A model generated the notes under the pieces. The model saw only the letters and a program-made list of their open reading frames with translations. It did no database searches and was not told where the DNA came from. A program made the position numbers and the translations under genes. DNA of 64,000 bases from Flexithrix dorotheae DSM 6795 (GTDB lineage: Bacteria; Bacteroidota; Bacteroidia; Cytophagales; Flammeovirgaceae), in assembly GCF_000379765.1 (NCBI RefSeq), contig NZ_KB903430.1:530945-594944 (forward strand). Direction: 5' to 3'. Of the stretch, positions 15,948 through 25,113 are shown piece after piece; the stretch's first letter is position 1, and each line of letters begins with the position of its first letter.

Positions 15948-16511
15948 TTAATCCAATCTTTTCCAACAAGAAAGCAAATGGTCGTTTACCATTCCGGTGG
16001 CCTGCATAAATGCATAACAAATAGTGGACCCCACAAACTTAAACCCTCTTTTCTTAAGTGCTTTGCTCATCTCATCAGATTGCGGAGTTTTAGCCGGTAC
16101 TTCTGAAAGTGATTCAAATTGATTTACAATGGTTTGGTGGTTGGTAAATTGCCAAATGTACTGATCGAAGCTGCCAAACTCTTCTTTTATTTTCAGATAG
16201 GCTTTCGCATTGGAAATGACTGCATTTATTTTCAGTCTGTTCCGTATAATTCCGGGATTTTGCAGTAATTCCATGATTTTGGCCTCATCATAATAAATTA
16301 TTTTTGTGGCATCCCAATTATCAAAAGCCTTCCTGTAATTTTCCTTTTTCACCAAAACGGTATACCAACTTAATCCGGCCTGTGCACCTTCTAAATTGAT
16401 AAATTCAAATAGCTTTTGATCATCATGCTGAGGTTCCCCCCAAATTTCATCATGATAGGCTTTATAAATATCATCTTTGAGACACCAGGAACATCTAGGT
16501 TTATTTTCCAT
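15948..16511 (-). CDS. tag: DNA-3-methyladenine glycosylase I
   Basis: A 187-residue base-excision repair enzyme that removes 3-methyladenine from alkylated DNA. The N-terminal RCSWC and YHDEIWGEPQHDD match the Tag family, including the zinc ligands Cys7 and His20. The C-terminal NDHLLSCW holds the other zinc pair (His and Cys). The LEGAQAGLSWYTVLVKKENY block and FKFVGSTICYAFMQATGMV complete the family pattern. Its length is normal for Tag. The DUF4349 lipoprotein gene follows 18 bases downstream. Confidence 0.97.
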   Translation of the reverse strand: MENKPRCSWCLKDDIYKAYHDEIWGEPQHDDQKLFEFINLEGAQAGLSWYTVLVKKENYRKAFDNWDATKIIYYDEAKIMELLQNPGIIRNRLKINAVISNAKAYLKIKEEFGSFDQYIWQFTNHQTIVNQFESLSEVPAKTPQSDEMSKALKKRGFKFVGSTICYAFMQATGMVNDHLLSCWKRLD

Positions 16512-16651
16512 TAAAAAGTCTTTGCTTTTAAGGTGAAAATTACCCTGATATTAGAAAAAAATAAAGGAATAGACAAAAAATCAGAATATTCATTCTATCT
16601 ATTTTTGCTATTCCTCAAAAGGAAATAGGATCCCCTAACTGTCCAAAAAAA

Positions 16652-16894
16652 TTAATGCTCGCAAGATACTCCTGCCATTATAATTTTACCATCAGGGGAA
16701 TATTGAATTTTTCCTTTCATTTCCAGAAAAGAGATCACTTCATTAATACGGATATAGGGAATAGTACAACTGGAAAACATAACGTCTATTCCAAATTTTG
16801 AAGCCAACTGTTCCTCAAAGTTAGCTTTGGTAAGTTTGCCCTGTTCTTCCGTAATAAAATCGAGCGTATCGTGGATATGATATGTATTTGCCAT
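16652..16894 (-). CDS. YecH-like small metal-binding protein (DUF2492)
   Basis: An 80-residue cytosolic protein. It starts MANTYHIHDTLDFI, has KANFEEQLASKFG and FSSCTIPYIRINEVISFLE in the middle, and ends GVSCEH. The N-terminal histidines and the C-terminal C-x-H, with one more Cys in the centre, match the YecH/TIGR03853 family of probable metal-binding proteins. The family has no established function. It is a single gene. Confidence 0.8.
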   Translation of the reverse strand: MANTYHIHDTLDFITEEQGKLTKANFEEQLASKFGIDVMFSSCTIPYIRINEVISFLEMKGKIQYSPDGKIIMAGVSCEH

Positions 16895-17484
16895 TTTTCA
16901 AAAATTTAATTTCAATCAAAAATCAGCATTTAACCGGCTTTAAATTATGATGTGGATCATAGAGAAAAGATATTATTTGGAAAAGAATTGACTCTGTATT
17001 AAAATGAAATTTGGAAAATAATTCTTGATTTGAAATGGCAATATTATTGTCCTTATTAACCATTATTTGAATGAAAGGCTTAATTTATTCAATATTTTTT
17101 ATTACCTTTTTAAAGTATTAATATGAATAATTTAATATTATTCTATACTTTTTCAAGATTAGTACTAACCAACAACATTATCCAATTCACCTTGCATTAA
17201 ATTGAAAAATTTAAAATACTGGAACAAATTGTTTTTGTATCTTGAGATTTTTCAGTATTTATCCAAGAGTTCAATTGTCTGTCCATCTTTTTTCAGGTAA
17301 TCAGTTTGTTTGAAAAATAAAGACAATGAAGAGGTTTACCCATATTTCTTTTTACTGGGTTGTGCACGGCAGTGTCTTCCTGGTTCATGAACCTCAATTC
17401 GAAGAGACCGTTAACTGAACATTTTCGCTTTCAGGCAAGGAACTTAAATTACTTCAATATTTTTTAAGATATTAAACAAGGAAA
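16895..17484. other. Gene-poor region before the sulfatase-fold gene
   Basis: A 590-base AT-rich interval between divergent genes. I see no tRNA, repeat or convincing terminator. The only coding-like item is a 30-codon frame at 17326-17418 starting MKRFTHISFYWVVHG, in a patch slightly richer in G and C. It has no recognisable family and may be chance or a remnant. The promoters of both flanking genes must lie here, but no full TTTG-N19-TAnnTTTG match was found. Confidence 0.5.
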
Positions 17485-19257
17485 ATGAAAAAGACCACGA
17501 TCCTTTTGCTGAAGATAATGATATTATTTTCCTTATTTTCATGCAATAAAAATGAAATTGAGACTGAACGAAAAATTCCAATGCAGCAAAAATGGAATAT
17601 ACTCTGGATTCTTGCAGATGACATGAGCCAGAATCTCAGCTGCTACGGAGATACCATTATCAATACTCCCCATATTGATAAACTGGCTAAAGAAGGTTTA
17701 ATATTCAAAAATGCCTTCACCAATGCGCCTTATGATGGTACCTCTGAATCCGTTTTGTTTACTGGAATGTACCCACAAACAATAGGAGCGCAACATCAGA
17801 AAACTGAGGAAAAAGGTTATTATGCTGTTCCGCCTCCCGAAGTGAAAATTTTCACTGAATACCTTCGGGCCTCGGGATATTATTGTTCTATAAAAGGGGA
17901 GGCAAATTACCAATTCGGTGAAATCCCTACCGCATGGGATGATCACCAAAAGGACATCAGTGATGAAGATTACAGGCCTCTTTGGAAAAAAAGAAAAAAC
18001 GATCAACCATTTTTTAGTGTGATTAAACTCAATCAATCTCACGAATCAAGGAGCCTGCCCAATGAAGATTTGATAGATTTTTTACTACTTAAGGATAGTA
18101 CCCTTTCAAGAAAGCAATTAAGCATTGAGTTGAAACATCTTGATTCTACCCGTTTCGCCCAATCCAATTTAAACCTTGATAAAATAAAGGTTTCACCTTA
18201 TTTGCCCAGCACAAAGGAGCTCAAACAGGATTTGGCCAAAATGTACTCCAATATTTCCAGGGTTGATGTTCAGGTTGGAAAAATAATAGAACAATTGGAG
18301 CAGGATACGCTTCATCATAAAACTATAGTAATGTTTTTCAGTGATAATGGCCAGGGATTATTCAGAAGCAAAAATTGGTTGTATGACTCAGGAACCAAGG
18401 TCCCCTTAATTGTAAGATGGCCATTACAACATCATCCTGAAAACCAGATAGACGATCTTGTAAGTTTTGTGGATTTTGCCCCAACAATGCTGTCATTTGC
18501 CGGTGTAAAACCTCCAAAACACCTCCAGGGAAAGGTTTTTATGGGCAAACTGAAAGGCTCTACTCCTAAAGAATATGTATTCCTTTCAAGAGACCGAAGT
18601 GGAGGTGTGGATGAAAAAATAAGAGGAGTAAGGGACAAACAATATAAGTATATTAAAAATTATAAGACCAATCTACCCTATTCCGCTCCAATGGTTTTAA
18701 GGGATAAATTAACCTCAACTGAAAAGGTGCTTGCAACTAAAGGAATGGCCAATAAAACACTCCAATTAGAGTATTTTTTCTCACAAAAAAAACCAAAAGA
18801 AGAGTTGTATGATTTATTGCACGATCCTTTTGAGATGCACAATCTTGCCAAACGGACATACTTTTCGGAAGACTTGGCAAGGTTACAGGAAGCCTTAAAA
18901 AACTGGGAAGCCAGCCTGGGTGAATATAATGTAATTTCGGAAAAGGAAATGATTACTAAAATGTATCCTGAGGGATTTCAACCTGATACGGAAATTCCTG
19001 AATTTTCAGTTAAAGGTGGGACATTTACAGCTCCTGTAAAGGTCAGTTTGTCCTGCAATACCGAAGGAGCCTCCATTACTTTTGCTATCCTTCCAGATGG
19101 TGAATCCAAAATTCAATGGCAACTTTACACCGGGCCATTTGAAGTAAACACCAACAGCACTGTACTTGCCAAGGCAGTAAGATATGGGTATAAGGTTAGC
19201 CAGACCAGGTCGGCTGGATTTTCTTTTGGGAAGGAAGTGAAAGATTTAGAAATGTGA
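17485..19257 (+). CDS. Sulfatase-fold lipoprotein lacking the formylglycine residue
   Basis: A 590-residue alkaline-phosphatase-superfamily protein. The signal peptide ends in lipobox LFSLFSC (Cys20). The sulfatase domain spans about residues 36-480, with the metal-binding DD pair at 45-46 (WILADDMSQN), TPHIDKLAKEGLIF, FSDNGQG at about 285-291 and SGTKVPLIVRWP. A C-terminal chitobiase-like beta domain (about 510-585) begins GGTFTAPVKVSLSC. In sulfatases the stretch after 'AP' reads C-x-P-S-R, with Cys or Ser converted to formylglycine. Here it reads A-P-Y-D-G-T-S-E-S, so the nucleophile position is Asp84. It is therefore probably not a classical sulfatase. The membrane methyltransferase gene follows 21 bases on. 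Confidence 0.85.
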   Translation: MKKTTILLLKIMILFSLFSCNKNEIETERKIPMQQKWNILWILADDMSQNLSCYGDTIINTPHIDKLAKEGLIFKNAFTNAPYDGTSESVLFTGMYPQTIGAQHQKTEEKGYYAVPPPEVKIFTEYLRASGYYCSIKGEANYQFGEIPTAWDDHQKDISDEDYRPLWKKRKNDQPFFSVIKLNQSHESRSLPNEDLIDFLLLKDSTLSRKQLSIELKHLDSTRFAQSNLNLDKIKVSPYLPSTKELKQDLAKMYSNISRVDVQVGKIIEQLEQDTLHHKTIVMFFSDNGQGLFRSKNWLYDSGTKVPLIVRWPLQHHPENQIDDLVSFVDFAPTMLSFAGVKPPKHLQGKVFMGKLKGSTPKEYVFLSRDRSGGVDEKIRGVRDKQYKYIKNYKTNLPYSAPMVLRDKLTSTEKVLATKGMANKTLQLEYFFSQKKPKEELYDLLHDPFEMHNLAKRTYFSEDLARLQEALKNWEASLGEYNVISEKEMITKMYPEGFQPDTEIPEFSVKGGTFTAPVKVSLSCNTEGASITFAILPDGESKIQWQLYTGPFEVNTNSTVLAKAVRYGYKVSQTRSAGFSFGKEVKDLEM

Positions 19258-19278
19258 TCACAATTTAAACCTTTCCAC

Positions 19279-19872
19279 GTGCCAGTAAATAATTATTTTT
19301 TTCTCATCCTATTTTGGGGTATATACTTCTTATTTCATAGCCTTCTGGCTTCCGATAAGGTAAAAGAAAGACTGTCTTTTGTAGGCAAATACTACAGGGT
19401 ATGCTATAATTTAATTGCTACAGGAGGGTTGTTGTTTATTCTTTTTTATGCTGCACTAATACCACCAATCAAGTTTTACGAAACCACTGATCTAACGAAA
19501 TTCCTTAGTTTAATCCCGGCAACCTATGGAATTTTGGTGATTAAATCGGCTTTTAGAATTTACAGTCTTAGGGAATTTATCGGGATTAACCAATTGAAAG
19601 ATTCTGATTCGATGGAGGAATTCAAAAAAGAGGGGATATTAAAAAAAGTGCGCCATCCGCTTTATTCAGGAAGCATATTAATCCTTTTGGGTTTTATCAT
19701 CTTTTCCCCAAGCCTGGGAAATTTCATCAATTTCACCTGTATATTGATTTACATTTTTATAGGAATAAAATTAGAAGAGAAAAAATTGGTGAAGATTTAC
19801 GGTCAGAAATACGCTGAATATAAAACAAAAGTTCCTATGCTCATTCCAAAACTGAATTTCAAAAACAGATAA
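19279..19872 (+). CDS. Membrane methyltransferase, isoprenylcysteine methyltransferase-like
   Basis: A 197-residue polytopic protein with about five membrane segments. The C-terminal half has KKVRHPLYSGSILILLGF and LEEKKLVKIYGQKYAEY, the RHPxYxG and E-E-x-x-L...Y.eY motifs of the ICMT/PEMT/NnrU group of S-adenosylmethionine-dependent membrane methyltransferases. The substrate is unknown. The start chosen is GTG at 19279; no ATG lies before the first membrane segment. It is 21 bases after the sulfatase-fold gene and probably transcribed with it. Confidence 0.8.
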   Translation: MPVNNYFFLILFWGIYFLFHSLLASDKVKERLSFVGKYYRVCYNLIATGGLLFILFYAALIPPIKFYETTDLTKFLSLIPATYGILVIKSAFRIYSLREFIGINQLKDSDSMEEFKKEGILKKVRHPLYSGSILILLGFIIFSPSLGNFINFTCILIYIFIGIKLEEKKLVKIYGQKYAEYKTKVPMLIPKLNFKNR

Positions 19873-19903
19873 AAAAAGGCCTTGTAATTTCTTACAAGGC
19901 CTT
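19871..19903 (-). terminator. Terminator of the str operon
   Basis: Perfect 12-bp stem (19876-19887 with 19892-19903) and a TTTC loop. On the minus strand it is followed by seven T, which suits rpsJ 20 bases away. The plus-strand side has no good T-run. Confidence 0.85.
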
Positions 19904-19923
19904 CTTAATAATATTTTCTCTTA

Positions 19924-20229
19924 TCACACCTTAATTTCAACATCAACTCCACTTGGTAACTCAAGTTTCATTAAAGCATCAACAGTTTTTGCAGAAGAAG
20001 AATAAATATCAACTAGTCTTTTATAAGTACAAAGCTGAAATTGCTCCCTTGATTTTTTGTTTACGTGAGGAGATCTCAATACTGTAAATTTTTCCTTAAC
20101 AGTCGGTAATGGAATAGGACCACTAACTACAGCACCTGTTGCCTTTACAGCTCTCACAATTTTCTCAGATGATTTATCAACCAAATTGTGATCGTACGAT
20201 TTTAATTTAATTCTTATTTTCTGATTCAT
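19924..20229 (-). CDS. rpsJ: 30S ribosomal protein S10
   Basis: A 101-residue ribosomal protein (also NusE, a partner in transcription antitermination). It starts [20 protein letters not shown] and contains [20 protein letters not shown] and [18 protein letters not shown], the classical S10 pattern. It is the last gene of the rpsL-rpsG-fusA-rpsJ unit. In many Bacteroidota rplC and the rest of the S10 cluster follow; here a strong terminator follows instead. Confidence 0.98.
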   Translation of the reverse strand: MNQKIRIKLKSYDHNLVDKSSEKIVRAVKATGAVVSGPIPLPTVKEKFTVLRSPHVNKKSREQFQLCTYKRLVDIYSSSAKTVDALMKLELPSGVDVEIKV

Positions 20230-20315
20230 GTTTTTTTTATTAGCCGTCTGCCAATACTTTTTTATGGTTTATCCGGGAGAAAAATTTCTCCCGGATTAAT
20301 GTTTAATTTTTAAAA

Positions 20316-22451
20316 TTAAGCCTTTGAAGCTGCGATTACTTCATCAGCAATGTTCTTTGGAACTGGATCATAGTGTGAGAAAGTCAATGATGCAGAAGCC
20401 CTTCCTGAAGTAATAGTTCTCAAATCAGTTACATATCCAAATAGTGAAGATAAAGGAACATCAGCCTTAATTACCACAGCACCACCTTTCACTTCCTGAC
20501 CTTTTGGAAGTCCCCTTCTTTTATTCAGGTCACCAATCACACTACCAGTATATTCATCTGGAGTAACAATTTCAACAGCCATAACAGGCTCCATCAAGGT
20601 AGGTGAACATTTTTTAGCAGCCTCCTTAAAGCCCATTTTAGCAGCCATTTCAAAAGATAAACTATCTGAATCGACATCATGGTAAGAACCAAAGAATAAT
20701 CTTGCTCTCATAGATTCCACTGGGAAACCTGCAAGTACACCATTCTTCATTGCCTCTTCAAATCCTTTCTGAACAGCAGGAATGTATTCCTTAGGAATCA
20801 CACCACCTTTAATTTCATCCACAAACTCAAGTCCTAACTTCACGTTTCCATCCTCATCAGGAGTAGCAGGGCCTAATTCAAACTGAATGTCGGCAAATTT
20901 ACCTCTACCACCAGACTGTTTCTTAAATAACTCTCTATGTTCAGCTGAAGATTGAAGAGCTTCTTTATAAGCAACCTGAGGAGCACCCTGGTTGATTTCA
21001 ACCTTAAACTCTCTTTTCAATCTATCGATGATAATTTCAAGGTGAAGTTCTCCCATACCTCTCAATACCGTCTGACCAGTTTCATGATCAGTTTTTACAG
21101 TTAAGGTAGGATCTTCCTCCACTAACTTAGCAATTGCAGCACCTAATTTATCAACATCAGCCTGTTTCTTCGGTTCGATGGCATATCCAATTACTGGCTC
21201 AGGGAAAGTCATTTCCTCTAAAACAATAGGCTTACCAACCTCTACCAAAGTATCTCCAGTCTTAATATCTTTAAAACCTACACCAGCACAAATATCACCC
21301 GCATCTACCTTTTCGATAGGATTCTGCTTATTAGAGTGCATTTGTAGTAATCTGGAAATACGCTCTTTCTTTCCAGTTCTCATATTGTAAACATAAGAAC
21401 CTGAAGGTAAGCTTCCAGAATAAGCTCTCATAAAGCACAGTCTACCTACGAATGGGTCAGTAGCAATTTTAAATGCTAATGCTGAAAATGGCTCACTGGT
21501 TTCTGGCTTTCTCACTTCTTCTTTTTCAGTATCAGGGTTAATTCCTGTTACCGGAGGAAGATCTAAAGGAGAGGGAAGGAATGCTGCAACAGCATCCAAT
21601 ACAGCCTGAACACCTTTATTTTTGAAAGCAGATCCACATAATACAGGAGACATTGACATATCAATAACTGCTTTTCGAATAGCAGCCATCATTTCCTCCT
21701 TAGTAATTGATTCTGGATCATCAAAGAATTTCTCTAATAAAACCTCATCATACTCTGCTACTGCCTCTACAAGGTTTTGTCTCCATTCTTCCACAGTATC
21801 CACCAATTCCTCAGGAATATCAACAACTTTATAAGTCATTCCTCTATCCTCCTCATTCCAGATAATTCCCTGGTTGGTAATTAAATCAACCACACCTCTA
21901 AAGCCTTCTTCCGCACCAATTGGAATTTGAAGAGGAACTGGATTCGCACCTAACTTTTCTCTAATTTCTGTAACTGCCTTAAAGAAATCAGCACCTGATC
22001 TGTCCATTTTATTCACGAAACAGATTCTTGGTACTTTATATTTATCAGCTTGTCTCCAAACTGTTTCAGATTGTGGCTCTACACCGGATACAGCACAAAA
22101 AAGAGCTACAGCACCATCAAGTACCCTTAGCGATCTTTCTACCTCAACTGTAAAATCCACGTGACCAGGAGTATCAATGATATTTACCCGGTATTCTTCA
22201 GTTTCGTCAACTGGTTGCCCCTGAACTGTTGGATAGTTCCAGAAGGTTGTAGTCGCAGCAGAAGTAATGGTAATACCTCTTTCCTGCTCCTGCTCCATCC
22301 AGTCCATAGTAGCGGCACCTTCATGTACCTCTCCTATTTTATGACTTAGACCGGTGTAATATAAAATTCTTTCTGTTGTAGTGGTTTTACCGGCATCAAT
22401 GTGCGCCATAATACCGATATTCCGCTGTAATCTTAAATCTTTGGTAGCCAC
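20316..22451 (-). CDS. fusA: Elongation factor G
   Basis: A 711-residue translational GTPase that drives ribosomal translocation. G1 is [19 protein letters not shown] (residues 16-34), G3 [11 protein letters not shown] and G4 VNKMDR, followed by domains II to V ending in [18 protein letters not shown]. It starts with GTG at 22449-22451, five bases after the rpsG stop. Its length and sequence fit the canonical EF-G rather than a ribosome-recycling paralogue. The next gene is rpsJ, 86 bases on; tuf, which follows fusA in many bacteria, is not here. Confidence 0.98.
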   Translation of the reverse strand: MATKDLRLQRNIGIMAHIDAGKTTTTERILYYTGLSHKIGEVHEGAATMDWMEQEQERGITITSAATTTFWNYPTVQGQPVDETEEYRVNIIDTPGHVDFTVEVERSLRVLDGAVALFCAVSGVEPQSETVWRQADKYKVPRICFVNKMDRSGADFFKAVTEIREKLGANPVPLQIPIGAEEGFRGVVDLITNQGIIWNEEDRGMTYKVVDIPEELVDTVEEWRQNLVEAVAEYDEVLLEKFFDDPESITKEEMMAAIRKAVIDMSMSPVLCGSAFKNKGVQAVLDAVAAFLPSPLDLPPVTGINPDTEKEEVRKPETSEPFSALAFKIATDPFVGRLCFMRAYSGSLPSGSYVYNMRTGKKERISRLLQMHSNKQNPIEKVDAGDICAGVGFKDIKTGDTLVEVGKPIVLEEMTFPEPVIGYAIEPKKQADVDKLGAAIAKLVEEDPTLTVKTDHETGQTVLRGMGELHLEIIIDRLKREFKVEINQGAPQVAYKEALQSSAEHRELFKKQSGGRGKFADIQFELGPATPDEDGNVKLGLEFVDEIKGGVIPKEYIPAVQKGFEEAMKNGVLAGFPVESMRARLFFGSYHDVDSDSLSFEMAAKMGFKEAAKKCSPTLMEPVMAVEIVTPDEYTGSVIGDLNKRRGLPKGQEVKGGAVVIKADVPLSSLFGYVTDLRTITSGRASASLTFSHYDPVPKNIADEVIAASKA

Positions 22452-22456
22452 TTTTA

Positions 22457-22939
22457 TTAAAATCTAAAATGTGAAAATGCTTTATTTGCTTCTGCCATTC
22501 TATGGGTATCATCCTTTTTCTTCACTGCTGCTCCTTCACCTTTGGATGCGGCAATAATCTCTCCTGCCAACCTCTCTTTCATGGTCTTCTCATTTCTTTT
22601 CAAAGAAAAGTTGATCATCCATTTAATTCCCAATGATACTTTTCTTTCAGGTCTAACTTCAGTTGGAACCTGAAATGTTGCACCACCAACCCTTCTACTC
22701 TTCACCTCTACCCCTGGCATAATATTATTAAGAGCTTTTTTCCATACTTCTAATCCATTCACAGAAGGATCATCTTTCCCTAATCGCTCTTCAACAATAT
22801 CAAGGGCATTATAAAATATGCCATAAGCCAAACTTTTTTTGCCTGATATCATCAAACTATTAACAAACTTAGTAACAAGAGTGTCACCGAATTTTGGATC
22901 AGGCAACACATAGCGCTTTTTAGGCTTACTCTTTCTCAT
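22457..22939 (-). CDS. rpsG: 30S ribosomal protein S7
   Basis: A 160-residue primary 16S rRNA-binding protein. It starts [19 protein letters not shown], contains [19 protein letters not shown] and ends [12 protein letters not shown], all diagnostic of S7. It is second in the str operon, 24 bases after rpsL and 5 bases before fusA. Confidence 0.98.
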   Translation of the reverse strand: MRKSKPKKRYVLPDPKFGDTLVTKFVNSLMISGKKSLAYGIFYNALDIVEERLGKDDPSVNGLEVWKKALNNIMPGVEVKSRRVGGATFQVPTEVRPERKVSLGIKWMINFSLKRNEKTMKERLAGEIIAASKGEGAAVKKKDDTHRMAEANKAFSHFRF

Positions 22940-22963
22940 TTCACCTTATTATTTATATAATTT

Positions 22964-23347
22964 TTATTTCTTAGCATCTTTAGGTCTCTTCGCTCCATAT
23001 TTGGATCTCCTTTGAGTTCTACCGTTTACACCAGCAGTATCAAGAGCTCCTCTGATAATATGGTATCTTACACCAGGTAAATCTTTTACCCTTCCACCTC
23101 TGATTAGCACAATAGAGTGCTCCTGAAGGTTATGTCCCTCTCCAGGGATATAGGCGTTAACCTCTTTTCCATTTGTCAATCTTACCCTGGCCACTTTTCT
23201 CATTGCTGAGTTTGGCTTCTTTGGAGTAGTGGTATACACCCTCGTACAAACTCCTCTTCTCTGAGGACATGAATCTAATGCGGGAGACTTTGATTTTGAT
23301 AATAAATTCTTTCGTCCCTTCCTTACTAGTTGTTGAATAGTAGGCAT
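22964..23347 (-). CDS. rpsL: 30S ribosomal protein S12
   Basis: A 127-residue decoding-centre protein. [14 protein letters not shown] at the start, [20 protein letters not shown] and [19 protein letters not shown] in the middle and [18 protein letters not shown] at the end are diagnostic. The PKKPNS loop keeps the lysine whose change gives streptomycin resistance, so this is the sensitive form. It is first in the operon, with a strong promoter 42 bases upstream of the ATG. Confidence 0.98.
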   Translation of the reverse strand: MPTIQQLVRKGRKNLLSKSKSPALDSCPQRRGVCTRVYTTTPKKPNSAMRKVARVRLTNGKEVNAYIPGEGHNLQEHSIVLIRGGRVKDLPGVRYHIIRGALDTAGVNGRTQRRSKYGAKRPKDAKK

Positions 23348-23388
23348 TTATATACTATTTATTTTACGTAACTCAATTTTTAGAACTG

Positions 23389-23419
23389 CAAAGGTAGAAA
23401 TTATGTAAACTATTACAAA
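23389..23419 (-). promoter_or_regulatory. Promoter of the str operon (rpsL-rpsG-fusA-rpsJ)
   Basis: On the minus strand, TTTG (23416-23419), exactly 19 bases, then TACCTTTG (23389-23396). This is a full match to the Bacteroidota consensus. Transcription would start near 23382, with a leader of about 35 bases. Confidence 0.8.
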
Positions 23420-23450
23420 ATAGAGTTGTAAATATTTTTTCAACTCTATT
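23419..23450. promoter_or_regulatory. Inverted repeat abutting the str promoter
   Basis: Perfect 10-bp arms AATAGAGTTG (23419-23428) and CAACTCTATT (23441-23450) separated by 12 AT-only bases, directly upstream of the minus-33 element. It could be an operator or the terminator-like remnant of upstream transcription; no T-run of note. Beyond it to 23694 nothing else was recognised. Confidence 0.45.
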
Positions 23451-23694
23451 TGAATTTATAAGTAACATTTCTACAAGGCCCTAAACACCCCCTCTATCTC
23501 TCTCTAAAAGCCTTTTTTAAGGAGCATTTAACATAAAATGTGACTTTATTTTTTATGTTAATTTTTTTTCCTGAATAAACTACAAGAATATTCTCTTTAA
23601 GATTCCCAATCTTGCTTAAAGAATTTAATTTAGTATTTTCTTACCCTTATCAAACTATCACTATTTTTTTTCCTCTAGATTTTCAAGCTTTCAA

Positions 23695-25098
23695 ATGAAC
23701 AACTTCTTTAAACTAAAGGCAAACAAGACTGATTTTAAAACAGAAGTCATAGCTGGTATTACCACTTTTTTTACTATGGCTTATATCATTTTTGTAAATC
23801 CGGCTATACTGTCAAAAGCAGGAATGGATTTCAATAGTGTAATGCTGGCCACCTGTATTTCTGCGGGTATTGGAACATTAATTATGGGACTAATGGCCAA
23901 TTACCCTTTTGCCCAGGCTCCCGGAATGGGATTAAATGCTTTTTTTACATTTTCCGTGGTACTCACCATGGGATATACCTGGCAGGAAGGTCTTGCAGCA
24001 GTTTTTATTTCCGGGATTATTTTTATTATCCTTACCTTTTCAGGGTTCCGAAAAACAATTGTAGAAGCTATTCCCGATACCATTCGAAATGCCATTCCTG
24101 CAGGAATTGGTTTATTTATCGCTTTTATTGGATTAAATAATGCTGGGATTGTAAAGGTGAACCAGGGACCAATATTAGATATCATTTATGGCGCTGAAAC
24201 CCTCGAGAAAAATCAGTTGGCAAACCAGGTACTAAATGCCCCTTCCCAGGTATTAGAATTTGGTAATTTAGGCCAGCCCGATATTTTGCTGGCCCTCATT
24301 GGATTCTTTATCCTTGTTATATTAATGGTCTTGAAAGTCAGGGCAGCATTGCTATTGGGAATTATTCTAACGGTTATAGCCGGCATCCCTTTGGGAGTAA
24401 CCCAAATTCCAGAAGCATTTACCCTTGATTCATTTAGCATTACCCCTACATTTCTTCAACTCGATATTCCCGGATTATTCAAAAATGGCACTGGAGATCA
24501 TTCCCTTTTTGATTTAGTGATTGCCATTATAACCATTATCATTTCCTTCACACTAGTGGATTTATTTGACACCATGGGCACCCTGATGGGAACTGCTGCA
24601 AAAGGAGGATTTCTGGATAAAGAAGGGAAACTTCCCAGAATTGAAAAAGCTCTCATGGCGGATGCATTTGCAACTACAATTGGTGCTTTATTGGGTACTT
24701 CTTCAGTAACTACCTATATAGAAAGTGGTTCTGGAATTGTAGCAGGAGGGAAAACCGGACTGACTGCGGTAGTTGTTGCGGTTTTATTCTTTCTCTCCAT
24801 TTTTCTGGCACCCATTGCCGGCATCATTCCAGCGGCTGCCACTTCACCTGCACTCATTTTGGTTGGGGTATTAATGATGGGAACTTTAAAAAACATCAAC
24901 TTTGAAAATCTTGAAGAAGCCGTACCCGCATTTATGATTATTGCCATTATGCCATTTTCCTATAGCATAGCCAATGGCATAGGGGCTGGCCTGATTTTTT
25001 ATACCTTAATTAAAATGGTAAAGGGAGAATTTAAAAATATTCATCCGGTAGTTTATGGAATTACCTCCTTGTTCATTATCCGTTTTGCCATGGTTTAG
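23695..25098 (+). CDS. NCS2-family purine (guanine/hypoxanthine/adenine) permease
   Basis: A 467-residue polytopic permease of the AzgA/PbuG/GhxP-like branch of nucleobase-ascorbate transporters. It has about 12-14 membrane segments. TEVIAGITTFFTMAYIIFVN, ANYPFAQAPGMGLNAFF, LVDLFDTMGTLMGTAAKGG and GTSSVTTYIESGSGI are the family's substrate-site motifs. It imports purine bases by proton symport. The precise base cannot be read from the sequence. It is convergent with the SBF-family transporter, and both stop codons lie in one palindrome. Confidence 0.95.
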   Translation: MNNFFKLKANKTDFKTEVIAGITTFFTMAYIIFVNPAILSKAGMDFNSVMLATCISAGIGTLIMGLMANYPFAQAPGMGLNAFFTFSVVLTMGYTWQEGLAAVFISGIIFIILTFSGFRKTIVEAIPDTIRNAIPAGIGLFIAFIGLNNAGIVKVNQGPILDIIYGAETLEKNQLANQVLNAPSQVLEFGNLGQPDILLALIGFFILVILMVLKVRAALLLGIILTVIAGIPLGVTQIPEAFTLDSFSITPTFLQLDIPGLFKNGTGDHSLFDLVIAIITIIISFTLVDLFDTMGTLMGTAAKGGFLDKEGKLPRIEKALMADAFATTIGALLGTSSVTTYIESGSGIVAGGKTGLTAVVVAVLFFLSIFLAPIAGIIPAAATSPALILVGVLMMGTLKNINFENLEEAVPAFMIIAIMPFSYSIANGIGAGLIFYTLIKMVKGEFKNIHPVVYGITSLFIIRFAMV

Positions 25099-25113
25099 GC
25101 AATTGCCTAAACC
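25092..25113. terminator. Palindromic terminator shared by two convergent genes
   Basis: A perfect 22-base palindrome (11-bp arms 25092-25102 and 25103-25113). The TAG of the purine permease (25096-25098) and the TAG of the SBF transporter (25107-25109) are both inside it. A T-rich tract (TTTAGCTTTTT) follows on the plus strand. Confidence 0.65.

Noticed and set aside
17326-17418. 30-codon frame starting MKRFTHISFYWVVHG
   Set aside because: No homologue recognised and no promoter or ribosome-binding signal; may be chance.
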